Assembly (NCBI GenBank): GCA_030549775.1
Contig: CM060175.1
Span: forward strand, 41,977,415-42,041,414
Origin: Tamarix chinensis
Taxonomy: Eukaryota; Streptophyta; Magnoliopsida; Caryophyllales; Tamaricaceae
Direction of reading: 5' to 3'
Length of the DNA: 64,000 bases
Part shown: positions 1 through 13,100 of the stretch, piece by piece
How positions within the stretch are numbered: the first letter of the stretch is position 1
Layout of the letters: each line of letters starts with the position of its first letter
Program-made: the position numbers and the translations under genes
Notes under the pieces: generated by a model
What the model was told of the DNA's origin: nothing
What the model saw: the letters and a program-made list of their open reading frames with translations, nothing else
Databases searched by the model: none

Positions 1-1807
1 CGGTGGATCGGTCATAATAGGGTCAAACCCTAACCACTATTTTAACCGATGGATCGGTCACATATAGGGTAAAAACCCTAACCACTATTCCTAACCGGTG
101 GATTGGTTCGGTTCCTCCTCGCATGGTGTTCCACTGTAAGTAATTAGTGTCTTTTATTTGCCTTAGCAAAACTCTAATTTATTTTCATTGAGATCGGGAT
201 CCCCCACTATTATAACCGGTGGGCCGGAAAAAGAAAAGAAAGAGGGGAAAGTTGCATGCTGGGAATAAGATAGGGAGGATTAAGATGGGAGCTGGGGTGT
301 TTTGAGTTGCTCAGGAGGAGAGGGACAGAATGAGTGTGGTGGCGCAGCCAAAGGTGGCGGAGCACGGCGACGATGGTGGTGGCCGAATGGAGGAGAAGGA
401 GAAAGAGAGAGGAGGAGAGGGAGAAAGAGGAAAATAAAGGTATGGGGAGATAGAGGAGGGTCTGCAGAAGATTTTGGAGGTGAAAGAAGAGGCAGAAACG
501 GCGGAAGAGGTGGCTAAGGGCGGCGCAAAGGGTGGCGGAGGTGGAAGAAATGGCTGTTTGGGAAGGCAACTTTGCACAGCTGGGTCGGCTTATGAAGGAA
601 GAATCGAAGGGTGAGGGAGGTTTGGTTAGCTAGAGGAAGGTTCAAGGAAGAGTTTGGTGGCCAGGGATGGCGGCAAAGTTGGCCGGAGGCGGCGGGCGAA
701 GCGTCTAAAGTGGTGGCGGCGAGAAGGACGGGAAATTCTGGGTAGGAGACAAAAGCTAGATACAGGGCTGCTTACGAGGGTATTTATAAGCTTTAGAAGA
801 GAGGGTAGGGTTCTGTGGATCGGCTAGGAAATAGGGAAGATAGGGTTCCGGTCGCCGGTGGCGAGGTTGGCTGGCAGAAATCAAAACGGTAGGAGGGTAG
901 CTGGCTGGGAAAAAGGGTAAAACGTGCGAGAATAAGGGAGAAGTAGGTTGGGCTGATAAGGCTGTTGAATCGGTGACGGAGAGAGGAGAAAGATTGGCCG
1001 GATCAATGGCGAAGTTGGCGGCGAAAATCTCGGCTGGGCGGCGTCGGGGAAGAAGAAGGAAGGAGATGGGGGGGGGGGCTGGACCGGTCGGTTTAGAGGA
1101 AAAGAAAAGAAAGAAAAGGGAGGAGGTCGGGCGGTCGGCGCGGGTCAAAGGAGTTTAAATAAAACGCCGAGTTTCGGTTGAAAAGGATTTAAAACGCAGT
1201 GTGGCGTGGGGCGGAAGAAGGATGCGCGACGCGGGCTGGGCCGTGCCGAAGAAGGAAGAAGGGAGGAGTTTGGGCCGCGGGAGATGGCAACCCAAACGGG
1301 AAAAGGAGAGGAAAAAGAGAAAGAAGGAAAGAAAGAAAAAAGAAATAAAAGGAAGAAGGAAAAAGGGAAAAAATAAAAATAGGAGGGTTGGGTTAAATAA
1401 ATACATTAAAATATTTGGGATAGTTAAAAATTATAATATTTAAATAAAATAATATTTAAATCTCTTTTTAGGTTAAATTAGGATTTTTAAAATGTTTTCC
1501 ATAAATTCTATTTTAATTAACAAAACACCCTAATTTTATCCAATTAAATTATTTATAAAATTCATATTAATTTGGAAATATTTTATCCTCCTTATTTTAA
1601 ATAATTTATTTAATTAATTTTCAAAATAAAATCCTTAATTAGCTAAAATACCCAAATTTTTCCTAATTAAAATACTTCTAAATTTCTTCTAAATTTTTCC
1701 TAATAAATTCCTTTTTCTTTTAATAAAAGTAAGTTATTTAAATAATTTTTCTAATAAAATATCATTTAAATATAATTTATAAAATTAGAAAGTTTCGGGG
1801 CATTTCA
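1..1807 (-). mobile_element. Family D copy 5 (long solo-LTR-like), cut by the window edge
   Basis: Read on the minus strand it starts TGAAATGCCCCGAAAC at 1807, passes an A+T-rich stretch, then a pyrimidine-rich stretch (GA-rich on +, about 240-1380) with TATAAATACCC at 781-788, and reaches units of the type CCACCGGTTATAATAGTGG at 1-225. This is the same order as the complete copy at 51903-56297. The 3' end lies outside the window. Long open frames here follow from the low-complexity purine tract. Confidence 0.6.
781..788 (-). promoter_or_regulatory. TATA box in family D copy 5
   Basis: TATAAATA followed by CCC on the minus strand, the same heptamer-plus-C context as at 52812 in the complete copy and likewise next to pyrimidine-rich sequence. 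A promoter role is inferred. Confidence 0.4.
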
Positions 1808-2573
1808 TGCCATGTTTATGGCTATGCCAATTTATCCTTTCTCTCCAATAGCTTCAACATAAAGAATCTTATAACCAAAACTTTATCTTGAAACTCAACT
1901 AATTCATAGTGGAATCAATATTATTCTATTAATACAAAAATATTTTTTTTGTTGACGAAAACTAAAAATTAGCTCAAATAAATGAATTAGAGATGCTCCA
2001 TCAACATACAAATAAGATAGTGAAGACTTCAAAGTATAGTAGCAAAACAGTAGAGGCAAATGAAAAATTTAAGGACCAAGGGATATAGAAAGAAACATAG
2101 AGGCAGAGGGAGGAGAAGATGAAGTAGGCACAATGGAAGAAGAAGAATAGTTAGGACTACGCTTGATGATGGAGAAAGTTGGTGTATCCAAGCAATTTTG
2201 ACCTAATTAGAGAACTATAGAAACACACATTCGACCCAAAAAATGCTGGTAATATTGTGGGCCTGACACTAGCGAGAATTGACAATGATGTGCACCAAGA
2301 TAGGAATTATAAATACAAGCAATAAATGTTCGTCATCTTGAACATATGATCATACCAAAAGCAACAAAAGATAATATAATTAATTTTTAGAAAAATATTT
2401 TCCATCGAGTAAATTATTGTTTTTCAACTAGCTTGACTCTTTCTAAATAGTAAGACAATAATTTCTCTATGGTAATTGACATTTTTTTATGTAATTTAAT
2501 TGGCATTTTATAGAGACCAATACCCCGTTGTCTAGTCTTTCAAGCCAAACACCGCATAAGAGAGCACTAGAAG

Positions 2574-3738
2574 TAGGGATGGCAATGGGTCGGGTCTGGG
2601 CCGAGTCTAGCCATACTCAAACCCGGACTCGTTTATAGTACCTAGATCCAGACCCGACCCAGACCTATCGGGTCTTAAAAGTTCAGACCTAGATCCAGAT
2701 CCATCTAGTTTAGCGGGTAAACGGATCCTAAACGGATCCGATTAATTTTTTTTTAAAATAATTAATAATCTCTGTTAATACAAATACATTTATGTTTTAT
2801 GTAACTTAATATGTATTTTTTTGTTAAAAAAAATCATTTAAGTGAAAAAATAAATATATTAAAATAGTTATATTAACTTTTCAATTTGTATTTTAATGCT
2901 TTTAGTAGAGATGTAAATGGGGCGGGTTCGGGGCGGGTATACCAATATCCGTATCCCTATCCGATAAGAAAATACGTACCTGAATCCGTATCCGTACCTG
3001 AATCCATATCTGCTAACATATCCATATCCGTATCCGTATCCGTTGGATATCCGTTACTCGACGGATTATCCGTTTACCCGTTAATAGATATTATCCGATA
3101 GAAAATCCATCACCCGACAGATAAATCCATTTAGAGTTAAGCTAAATGATAATTCTAACTTTAATTTATACTATATTTATTTTAAAATTAAGGGTAAAAA
3201 GGTAATTATATATCGGATAAATGAGTACGGATATGGATACGGGTATGGTTATAGGTACGTGTATGGATATCCCATACCTGTATCCGTACTCGAACCCAAC
3301 GAGTATTTTTTTCCATCATCCATATCCGTATCCATATTCGTTTATCTATATCCGTTGGACAAAATCCGTCGGATTTCGGGTAAAATCCGCTCCGTTTATA
3401 CTATAGCTTTTAGAATACAATATTATACATATTGTTTATAAAGTAAGTATACAAAAATAAAATTAAAAAATAAATAAATAAAGAGCTTATATAAGATTAA
3501 GACAATAATGACAAATATAATATTAGTATAAATTTATATATGTGTACACACACGCATGTATATTAAACGGATCTGGTGGATCGGGTCGGGTCTGGTTATA
3601 GAATTGGACCCAGACCCAGACCCTTTAAGGTATATATAGACCCAGACTTGTCGGGTTCAAAAATTATGGACCCACACCTGCTAAGAATGAGGCAGTCTAG
3701 CGGGTCTGAATCAGGTCCGAGACCCATTGCCATCCCTA
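2574..3738. mobile_element. hAT-type non-autonomous element (outer)
   Basis: Terminal inverted repeats begin TAGGGATGGCAATGGGTC at 2574 and end as its complement at 3738. The 8-bp flanks are ACTAGAAG and ACTGGAAG, a target duplication with one mismatch. TIR type and 8-bp duplication fit the hAT superfamily. No transposase frame is present. It is interrupted by a second element at 2906-3405. Confidence 0.8.
2906..3405. mobile_element. hAT-type MITE (inner, nested)
   Basis: The element is about 500 bp, starts TAGAGATGTAAATGGGGCGG and ends in a diverged complement. It is flanked on both sides by a perfect 8-bp duplication, GCTTTTAG (2898-2905 and 3406-3413). Its interior repeats short units such as CCGTATCCGTATC. 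It has no coding capacity. Confidence 0.8.
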
Positions 3739-3823
3739 ACTGGAAGTCCAGAACAGTAGAACATTGGGTTTATAATCGGGAGAAAAAAGAGAGAAAAAAC
3801 ATACCTCGAAAATTCGTCCGCAG
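3739..3823 (+). promoter_or_regulatory. Short 5' flank of the PTGES2-like gene with a TATA-like motif
   Basis: Only 85 bp separate the end of the outer hAT element from the start codon, and eight of these are its target duplication. A TTTATAAT motif lies near 3770, followed by a purine-rich leader. Most of the upstream promoter must therefore lie inside or beyond the transposon insertion. The exact transcription start is not visible. Confidence 0.35.
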
Positions 3824-4178
3824 ATGAGGAGAGCTTCCACTTGGACCTCTTTAATCCCGCGAACCATCGCCCCTGCCGGATCAACCCTTGCGGCCGGCGG
3901 TGGCGCCTCCGCTTCCATCCACGGGCGTCTTTTCCAAGCGTCATTATATGGGAGCCTCGCTGAAGCATCTGCTCATCGGAGACGGTACCCTTTCTTCTCT
4001 TGGAGTTGTTCGAGGCGAGTGGCAGCTCTAGGTTTCGTTGGCACTCTGGCTTCTGTTGCAGGCGCTGGTTTGTTGTTTGAGGATGTTTACGCAAAGGAAG
4101 TAACGCCGCCGATGCTCCGGCCAAGGGAGGTTGTTCTCTATCAGTATGAAGCCTGTCCTTTCTGCAATAAGGTTAAAG
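3824..4178 (+). CDS. PTGES2: PTGES2-like exon 1
   Basis: Encodes residues 1-118: putative transit peptide, membrane anchor, and the CPFC redox motif near the exon end. The exon stops at AAA-G with GT at 4179-4180 (phase 1). Reading on would leave the family alignment and end in the intron at 4270. The start at 3824 is the first ATG of the frame that gives a full presequence. Confidence 0.9.
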
Positions 4179-7100
4179 GTATTTTGCTCATTCAATGGTT
4201 GCTTAGATATTTTGTTTCGACTGTCTTGTATTTCAATAAGTTTTATGCATTCGCGGCAGCTTTTCGCTGAAAGTGGGTCGGCCCAGTTTCTTGACTATTC
4301 ACGGCTTTCCTGACACATCAGCTGTGAGAATTCCAATGTTGCCGATCAAGAGTTAGTTTCTTAGGTATTTGATTGATAATGAATCCCTCTGTGTCAAAAA
4401 GAAAAAGAAAGGTTGGATGAACAGGCCAAAACTTTGTTTTATTAGCTTGCTAGCATAATTTGTTAAAAGTTATCTTTGATAGAGAGAGAATATTATAACA
4501 TCGCTGCTGTTTTCAACCTTCCAAATTATATGTCCAGAGGGTCTGTTTGAGCCTGTGAGCCTATTAAGTTTTCGTGTTGGCGTCTTTTGTATTATTGTAT
4601 TACATAAATCCAATAACAAATGAAAGGTGCACAAATCAATCGAAACTTGCCTCTGGAAAAGAATAAACTGTTCTGAGCTTTATAGTGCGAGATTCTCCAC
4701 CCTGGCTGCTATAGTTAATGTGTGATTCATATGGTTAGTCTGGTGCCTTACATTTTATAGTGCCTATGTGTAGACGCACACATGCTTTAAATATAAGTTT
4801 TGTTTCAATGAGACACAGAATTGCTTATGCTTGGCCAGATGATGAAGTCTACAATGCACCTCACATAGGAACCACACTCTTTACCCAACCGGAAAGAAGG
4901 TCTATGTCCAGATGATGAAGATCTTATTTTATTCTATTTTGTTATGATATAATTTAATTAAGCTTTGATTTGATTACGTTAGGCTAAATGCGAGCCTAAT
5001 ATGAGTTTTGTATCAAAGCCAAACCAAGTCCATCACTGTTAATTGGACCATTCCATTCCATGAAGAATACATCCTAAGCAATAATTCTAACCTTATGTTT
5101 CCCCAAACACGGATTGACTAAAATAGCTGGCCAAAACCCCTAGATATTACTTTTGTGACTACTAATGCATATGGAATAAAATATTGTACAATACATGGCT
5201 TATTCATAGCGAAATGTCCAATAAGTGATGTAAAAATGAAATCACATGCATATTGGCCTGATATGATACGTTTCAACTGATATATTCCGATATTTTATTT
5301 GTCTATATTTAATGATATAATTTGATATATGTAGTTAGGAAAAAAAGTGGGACAATCGCAGCATACAAAATATAATTTGTGACACCCCGAAACTGTTATG
5401 ATTGCGGTTTTATTGCTGGCCATGCAATGTTACCTCCCTCGTGCAAAAATCAACCCATCAAAAAACCATCTTCCACCAGATTCGTTAGCCTTCTTACCAT
5501 GGGCTGCCATCGTTGCTTTTCCAAATGCCATTCGAGTATTCTCATCTTGTGCTTCCTTGTAGCCGATCTTTACAACACTATGTTCTCTAGAAGCAAAGAG
5601 AATTTCATCAAAGTAGAAAAATTGATTGTAAGACTTCGGTCCTTCAATTTGTTCATGGTTTTTATACTTAAGTTATTATTATTATTATTATTTGTTGATT
5701 GTAAGAAAAAATGTTGGATGTTAAAAAAAAGAGAAAAGGAAAGACAAGAAAAGGATCAACGAAAAGCAGGAAGAGAGTTGACTAAAATGTTTTGAAAAAT
5801 TGTTCTGTTATTATTTTCTATTTTATATGTGTAGACTGTTAGCTCAAAATATATTAAAAAAAGACAAAAAAAAAGTGTCATGAGTTAGACCATAGATCTC
5901 TATACAAGTGCTATCCATTCACTTCTAGTGTCTTTGATGAAATATTTTGTCCTTATGGTTCTTTGGAGAGAAATAAAAAATTCAATACTCGCATGTTATT
6001 GATGCTCTACATGCACTCCAAGTTAGAGATATTTATGATTGTTGTTGTTGACTGAAAATTTGGTTTGCATGTGATGACTTGTGGGTGTATCTTTGATCAA
6101 TCTTGTCACATAAATCCACTAAAGATTAATCCAGAAGTTGAAGTCTTTGCTAAGAAGTGCTTTGAAGAATTCAAGAGTGTCTATTAGAGTTAAGATGTTA
6201 ATTGTTAACTTTCTGTCAGAAGATAAGCTCTAAATCATAGAGGAGAAAGTATTATAGGGGAACAATTTGTATTAGGTGCTGATCCTACGTAAGTTCATGA
6301 ACCTGCCATCCTACATATGCTATCTTTGATAAGTGTGATGGCATTATATTGTCTGGTTGAAGAGCTCCAGAGCCTTCTCATGACGACAAATTACTAGAAG
6401 TGCTTGATGCTGAGTTGAGTTGTTTATTGGATCCTACTACAAATGTTAAAGAAGAAAAGATCGTTATGACTTATTTGGCACAACAATCTTTTGGGCTTGT
6501 TTATTGGATTGAAGACTTCTTGACCATCAAGCCTAAGCTCACTCCCACTCTTTGTCGTTGACCCTCCTACTATATATGGTGTTCTCCTAGCCTTCTTGAT
6601 TCTATAGTTTTAAAAAACTTGAGGTCCAGTTTTCACCAACTAGAGGAGAATGGTACAATTTGGGCTGCAAAGTCATAATACTAGATATTCATTTCATATT
6701 ATGGGTTTTAGATACTTTATTAATATTTATTGCTATGGATATATTACTTAAAGAATAATCCAAGGAATTATATTGTTGCAATATAATATCTCAGGAAATG
6801 TTATTAGTATAGGGTAGTATACTATAGGATATAATAATATATAATATCATATTAAAATATGTTATATTGTTATGTTTAGGGAAATTTTCCTTTTCTTAAT
6901 TATTTCATTTTATTAGATGTGTAGTTTGTATACATGGCCGTAGTACTTTGTTATTGATGAATAAATTTTGAGTTGAGAAATTTGAACTTTTCTTTCGTAT
7001 GATTTGCCAAATGTCTCAAGTGATGCATAATGCTAAAAATGCGGAACCATGTTAAGTATTGGTGTTGAAAGTGGGGGAGTTTTCAACAAAATTTCGAAAA

Positions 7101-10100
7101 CAATGGAGAAGGGAGGAGAACCTGAAAAGGATAACTTGATCTTGAGACCTTCAAATCCAACTAAGGTTTTAACTCTTAGCCTAAATAGTGCAAGATTTGG
7201 ATAATAATCAAGACTACACCTTAATCTTGAGAGGGCTTTGTTTTGATGACTAGGATTTTTTTATCAAAATGTAATCTCCCCTTCTTGCAGCCTCTTCTAC
7301 TCTATTTAAGAGTGTTAGTCGATATCTAGGGGTTACAAGCGCACCATTTATTGCTTGAGACACGGTAACACCGCAACCGCAATCGTGATCGTGACTGTGA
7401 TTTTATTGCTTGAGACACCACAAGCATCATGTACATGATGAGTTTGTAGTAGCTAGTGCAAGTCTTATATATGATGACACCATTGAAGCAATAGCAAGGT
7501 GACTAGATGGTAGGGATACATCTTAGAAAAAAGGGAGAGAGCGAGTGAGACCTTGCTGTTGCGGGAGATATCAAAGAAAACTTGCGATGGAGCAAACATC
7601 AATGGTCTTCTAGAATGTAATATCCGCCACAGGATGAGTAAGATGGAGATGTGTTGAGCTTAGAATAAGGAAATGAAGCAAGAGAGATGGGTGTGATTTC
7701 CTCCAAAACATTTGGTGGACACTAGACCAGGCAATATAATCGCCGTCTTGTTGTTGTGGTGTCGTGGTAATGGAACATCGCGAATGATAAAATATATGTC
7801 ACGGCATGGATTTTTATCTTTATTTCACGCTATACTCTAATTATTATTTATTGATCATTTGAATATAAATATTATATTAAAAGCATTTAATATATTATAT
7901 TAGAAGTGTTTGATAACCCTAAATTGTCCTAATTTAAGTAAGTTATTATATGCCAAATTGTCCCAATAATCCTAAATTTACCATAGAATGAAAAAAGGTA
8001 TGTTATTTAGTAAGACATGTAAGGGTTACAAATAACAATACTTTATTATTATTCAATAGTAACTTGGTTCAATATATATATATATATATATATATAGTAA
8101 ATGATTGGCATGTATGCGTTTTTCAATAGATTTAAGAATTTTCAATAAATTGGCTATTTACCGGCAATTCATCGGCCATTTAAAAACTGTAGCTTGTTGG
8201 TAATTTCGCGTTGCGGATGGCCCAAAAACTGTTAAATAGCGGCCGCTATGCTATAGCAGAACCACTATTTAATTGTATGCACTGGACCCAAAATGCACCT
8301 AGCTGCGTACAATTATTTACATGCATATGAAAGCCTCGTATATATACAAGTGTATGCTATTTGTTTTCCCTAAAAAAATCTATAATATAGGTAGAATGAT
8401 CCTTTATCTCAAATATTAAGATCTCAACTGTGGTGGGGGTGCCCTGGGAGTCATGATGTTCATTGTGTACGCTTTCTTGTGGGTTGTATCTACCATCATT
8501 TGGGCTGGTTATAATGAAAGCTTAAAGCTTTCTGTTGATTTACTCTATAAAGTAGGCCACACAAAGGTGTTTTTTGTGGTTATGATGTCAACTCTATTTG
8601 TACGCTCTATATGTATTTTGATGGTCCTACCTTATTTCCTTGTTTTTGTGGTCAATTTCTCACTTTATGACAATGTGCTTTTGTTTTGTGCAGCATTCTT
8701 GGACTATTATCACATACAATATGAAGTTGTGGAGGTCAATCCACTTAGTAAGCAACAGATAAAGTGGTCAGATTATAAAAAGGTGCCAATATTGATGGTG
8801 GATGGAGAGCCACTGGTTGATTCGTCAGGTCATCATCACCTTTTAGTGTTATTAATAGTGGCTATTTGTATCAAATACTTAACATTTTATATGGATAATC
8901 AACTCCATGCTGCACTGGATTTTGTAGTTATCTGTTTCAATTTCCTTTAAATTAAATTTTTTCATGTAATTTGATTTAATTGTTCTTGCAGTTATAATTG
9001 ACAAGTTATATAACAGAATTTGTTCAAAAGAATCTGCTGTTGATCCAGACACCGATGATAATGAGGGGAAGTGGCGCAGGTATGCTTCTCTCCCCTTATT
9101 TTGATATTGTGGCTTGAGTGATGATATCCTTTTCTCAGCATGTTTGTTCAATGTGTTGATTTAGAGAATGCTGATTGAATATCAGATCACATTATTTATT
9201 AATCGTTTACTGCAGCCATGTGTGCGTGTTATTATTTGAAGAGTACTGGCTTTCTTTTGCTATCAGATTGTGCAATTTTATTATCTATGAAATCATGGCT
9301 TTAATTTCGATAAAATGGTTGGAAAAGCCATTTGGCTTCAACCACAATGCTGTTAAAGTGTACATTTGGTCATAGTTATGCATCAAAATGAAGTTGCTTA
9401 GATTATTAGATCTCTTGGAGATGAGGTGAGCACGAAAATCAGACCACTCTTAAGGTTTTCTCCAATGAGTTATTTCCTTTCGTTTTTATGTTTGACATGC
9501 TTCTGATATTATTCATTCAAAAGCATCTGTAAGCTTTATATCAGAATTAAATTTTAGATAAAGAAGCGATTCAAACACAAATTTAGTGGATCTAATTGCA
9601 TCTTATCTTCATATTTTTCATGGAAAGGCTTTGTTTGCACTTATATTCGGCATAACACCCTTGATAAACTGTTGTTTTCAATTTATTTCTTGCTATCCCT
9701 TTGCCATATGCATGTATGAATGCTTCTGCACTTTTTGCCATAATTCTTGTACCGGATCTTATAGTCTATGAAAAATAATTATATATCACCATATTCTTTG
9801 TACATTAATCAAACAATCTTGTGTAGTAAGTGATGATGTTCTATGAGCCTTGGGTCCTTGATTGGGAGTGTTCTTGAAGAGATGTTTGTTTTATTGTGTC
9901 TCCATGTCTCTGTCTCTTGGCTTCTTTGTGCTATCCTGTGATATTTAACTGTCTTCCTAAAGGTAAAATATATCTTGGCTCTTCCTTGGGGTTGGGGAAT
10001 CATTAACTGAAGATGTACGTCATCCGGCTTAAAATGTGTTGTAAAACTAAAATTATGTTTTTTTCTAAGTGATCTCGCCATTTGCAGATTTTTTTTTGTA

Positions 10101-13100
10101 GACCTTGCGTTCCATTTTAGATTTGTGTAATATCTTGCCCTTTGAGTGCCTTACATACCATGTGAAAAATATGATTTCACGAAATTTAGTGAGAGTAACT
10201 GAAGATGACTTCGCCACAATATTAAAATCCTCAAAAGAAAATTATTATTAATAATCATATTAATATCAATAATACAAATATTGATATTATTAATAATAAC
10301 AGCAATATTAATGGTACTAAAATTAGCAATACAACTATGTTAACAGTAACACCAACAGTTAAAATAAAACTAAAAAACTACTAACATAAAGGTATGAAAA
10401 AATAGATAAATAGCTAAATAGGGCAGATAAAAGGGGGAAAAAACACAATGACACTTGACAAATCCATAGGTGATGAGGGTGATAACAACAAACACACTAA
10501 ACAACCTCCTCAATACCCTCCTCATCCTACGTTATTTGCAAGCTATTCCATTTCAAGTCATACTAAAATGATTGTAAGTGTAAGGCATCAAATATTTTTA
10601 CATTCTTTATATATTTTTATTTATTAGGGAGTTTTAAGCTTCATTCAGGTCTAATGAAAAAACTTGTTAATAACGAGTGAAAATGAGGATTACAACGATA
10701 AAACAATAATGTGGCATTGTAACTAATATTACTTTGACTATTTTTTATTAAATCTTGATGATTTTCAAACCCTGGTGAAACAATGTGGAATATTGTTATG
10801 GTCCCTCGTTATGGATCTAGTTAGGTCAATATGATTGGGATTTGGGGATGTAAAGGGTATAGAATGATTGTTCTTGCTTGAACGTATGATGGATGAGCAA
10901 GAGAATAGGGGATGATCCTTGAAGGGAGGAGAACAATTATTAGGTGGAGAGAACTAGAGACTTCATTCTCTAGGGATTTGTAGGAGTAAGGAGTGGCTAG
11001 CGAGAGAGAAGGAAAGAGAAGATAGTTTGGTGGCTGGGGAATTGACTTATTAGGTAATTCTTTGGAACTTATTTATTCATAAGCAAGATTATTTATAGAT
11101 CGTAAAAAAGTTTAGGCTACCTAAGAGAAATAATATCTAAGTTAATATTACTAAATATTATCACTAGATATCTAAACTTCCTAAATCATATTTATTGACT
11201 AGATGGTTACCACAATAATGATCTCTTTTCTAGGAATAATTGTTACCTTACCATTATCTGAATAGATAATAATTATCCTTACTAGATCATATCTCCAAAC
11301 ACACTCCTAGGTATAAGAATAGCCATCATAATTTTTCTCTCAAAGACAATACTTGTGCACAAGCACTTTTTAAAGTAAAATAATATTAATAAACAAATAA
11401 TCACAGGAATTCATGGGCTAAGCTTGGAGGTTGCTGAATTGATGCCTGACCTAACTCACGAAAGCATCCATAATAGACGGATGTAGTACTATTGATAGAC
11501 CTAATAACCCTAATATGCAAGGGTGAATCCCTTCTACAAACATGCTAAAGAAAGTGAAAACCTTATTTACTCAATGTTAAATGTCCTAGTCCTCCTTTCA
11601 ATTTCCTATCTATCGACTATTTAATGAAGTGGCCAATGGTATAGTCTTGCTCTGATATGTGAAGGTGAAATGATAGAAGTAAAAGAACACTCATTTTTAC
11701 TTTGGTTTGGCCCCATCCGGTCTATGCCAATGGCTAGTTATGTTTTAGAAATCTACTATGATGTCAAAAACTACAATATAGCTTCTAAACTTAAGATTTT
11801 GGAAACATAACAACTTACTATAAGCATGTTAACCCAAAATACAAAAACACATTTTGTTTTTGCTATCCTGAGTAAAAAACCCTTTTTACCTAGTAAAGAA
11901 CATCTAAAAACTATTTTTAAAAATATTCCTTAAAAAATTATAAAAAATCTTTCTTTGAATCAGATCATATATTTGATCATATGTTCTGAGAGATTCATAA
12001 GGCTATTTCCAAGAAATGTGTGAAAATATTTAGTAAAACAACATAATTGAATTTTTGCAAACTATTTATCTTTAAAGCATGGAAATCCTTAACCAAAAGG
12101 GTATAATTTTTTGCCTTAAAAATATTTCCATTAAACTCACACTAAATCTGGAAAAATCGTGTTGGAACCAAAAAAATAAATTATGGAGAAAAGGAAACAT
12201 GTGTGCAATTCCTTCTACTGTTTTTTGTTTTTGAACCATGTATGCTATGGAACCATTCCTAAACCTGTTTCTTATGCATCAGATTGCTCTTATTAGTTAT
12301 TTAGCAATGTTGACACTATCCATCATGTAGACAACAAACATAGTAACATACCCATGCGTACAAGATGATCTAAGATGACTAATCTTCTTACATCTTCACC
12401 TGAGATCTTAGTTGCTTCCTTGCTGCTGATTTTGACCTATTCCTTAATTGATACAAATCATATATTCCTCTAAAGTATGCAATGTAACATATTAGTTCAT
12501 ACCATCAAGTTTAATTAATTATCAAATTGTTTGGAATCATAAGAACCCTATATTGAAGATTCTCAAAGCTGGATTCGAAGTAATTTATTTATTTATTTTT
12601 AATATGATCTTTTTTCTAGGCATCATAACCATGATCTCTAATAAACATCAGCTCATGGTAGAGCAGCCTTGTCCTTGAACCTTTCTTTATTGAACTTCCG
12701 AACCAGTAAAGAATAATTAAACAAATTCAGCTCTATGCACTATGACCATCCTGGAAAGCTACACAAACTAGTGGCATTCACTATTCCACTATTCTTTGCT
12801 TCCAGCCAATTGATGTACCTATCTTTGTTTAAGCAAAAAGATAAGTGGGTTGTTGCCTTAAATATTCAAGGCATACTGGTCTTGTGATAGCTTAGTAAGG
12901 CTGTGAAATGCTGAAGAAGCTTTTGATGGTCAAGAAAACGCTGGGAAAGTGACAAAGTAGCGATGGAACTATGCTTGAAACCAAATAAAATAGTTCTAAA
13001 GGCGAGTTGTGGAGGATGCCAAACTGAGAACAAAGGTTGGTTTAAACTTAAATCTTACCCTCAAAGGAGCATATTGGTGTTTCTCACATTGATTTCCTAA

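Larger units (their letters stand above)
4179..8693 (+). other. Intron 1 (4515 bp), mostly unclassified repeat-like sequence
   Basis: Bounded by the GT at 4179-4180 and the AG at 8692-8693. It contains a TGTGACACCCCGAAAC motif at 5378 that resembles a retroelement LTR start, a fragment at 5216-5310 with a near copy at 24550-24640, a 60-codon open stretch at about 6362-6547 without a recognisable family, and a repeat related to 35900-36190. No intact gene was seen. Confidence 0.8.

Noticed and set aside
210..1443. Several open frames of 60-130 codons on both strands rich in Gly/Arg or Pro/Ser
   Set aside because: They follow from the purine-rich strand of family D copy 5. Composition is low-complexity and overlapping frames are equally open.
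2886..3441. Frames with YPYPYP and SVSVSV repeats
   Set aside because: Translation of the CCGTATCCGTATC repeats inside the inner hAT-type MITE.
3711..4124. A 137-codon minus-strand frame opposite exon 1
   Set aside because: Shadow of the real exon on the other strand with no recognisable motif.
8453..8950. A 165-codon plus-strand frame
   Set aside because: It contains exon 2 of the PTGES2-like gene, but both ends read into introns; the splice sites at 8693 and 8829 give the family match.
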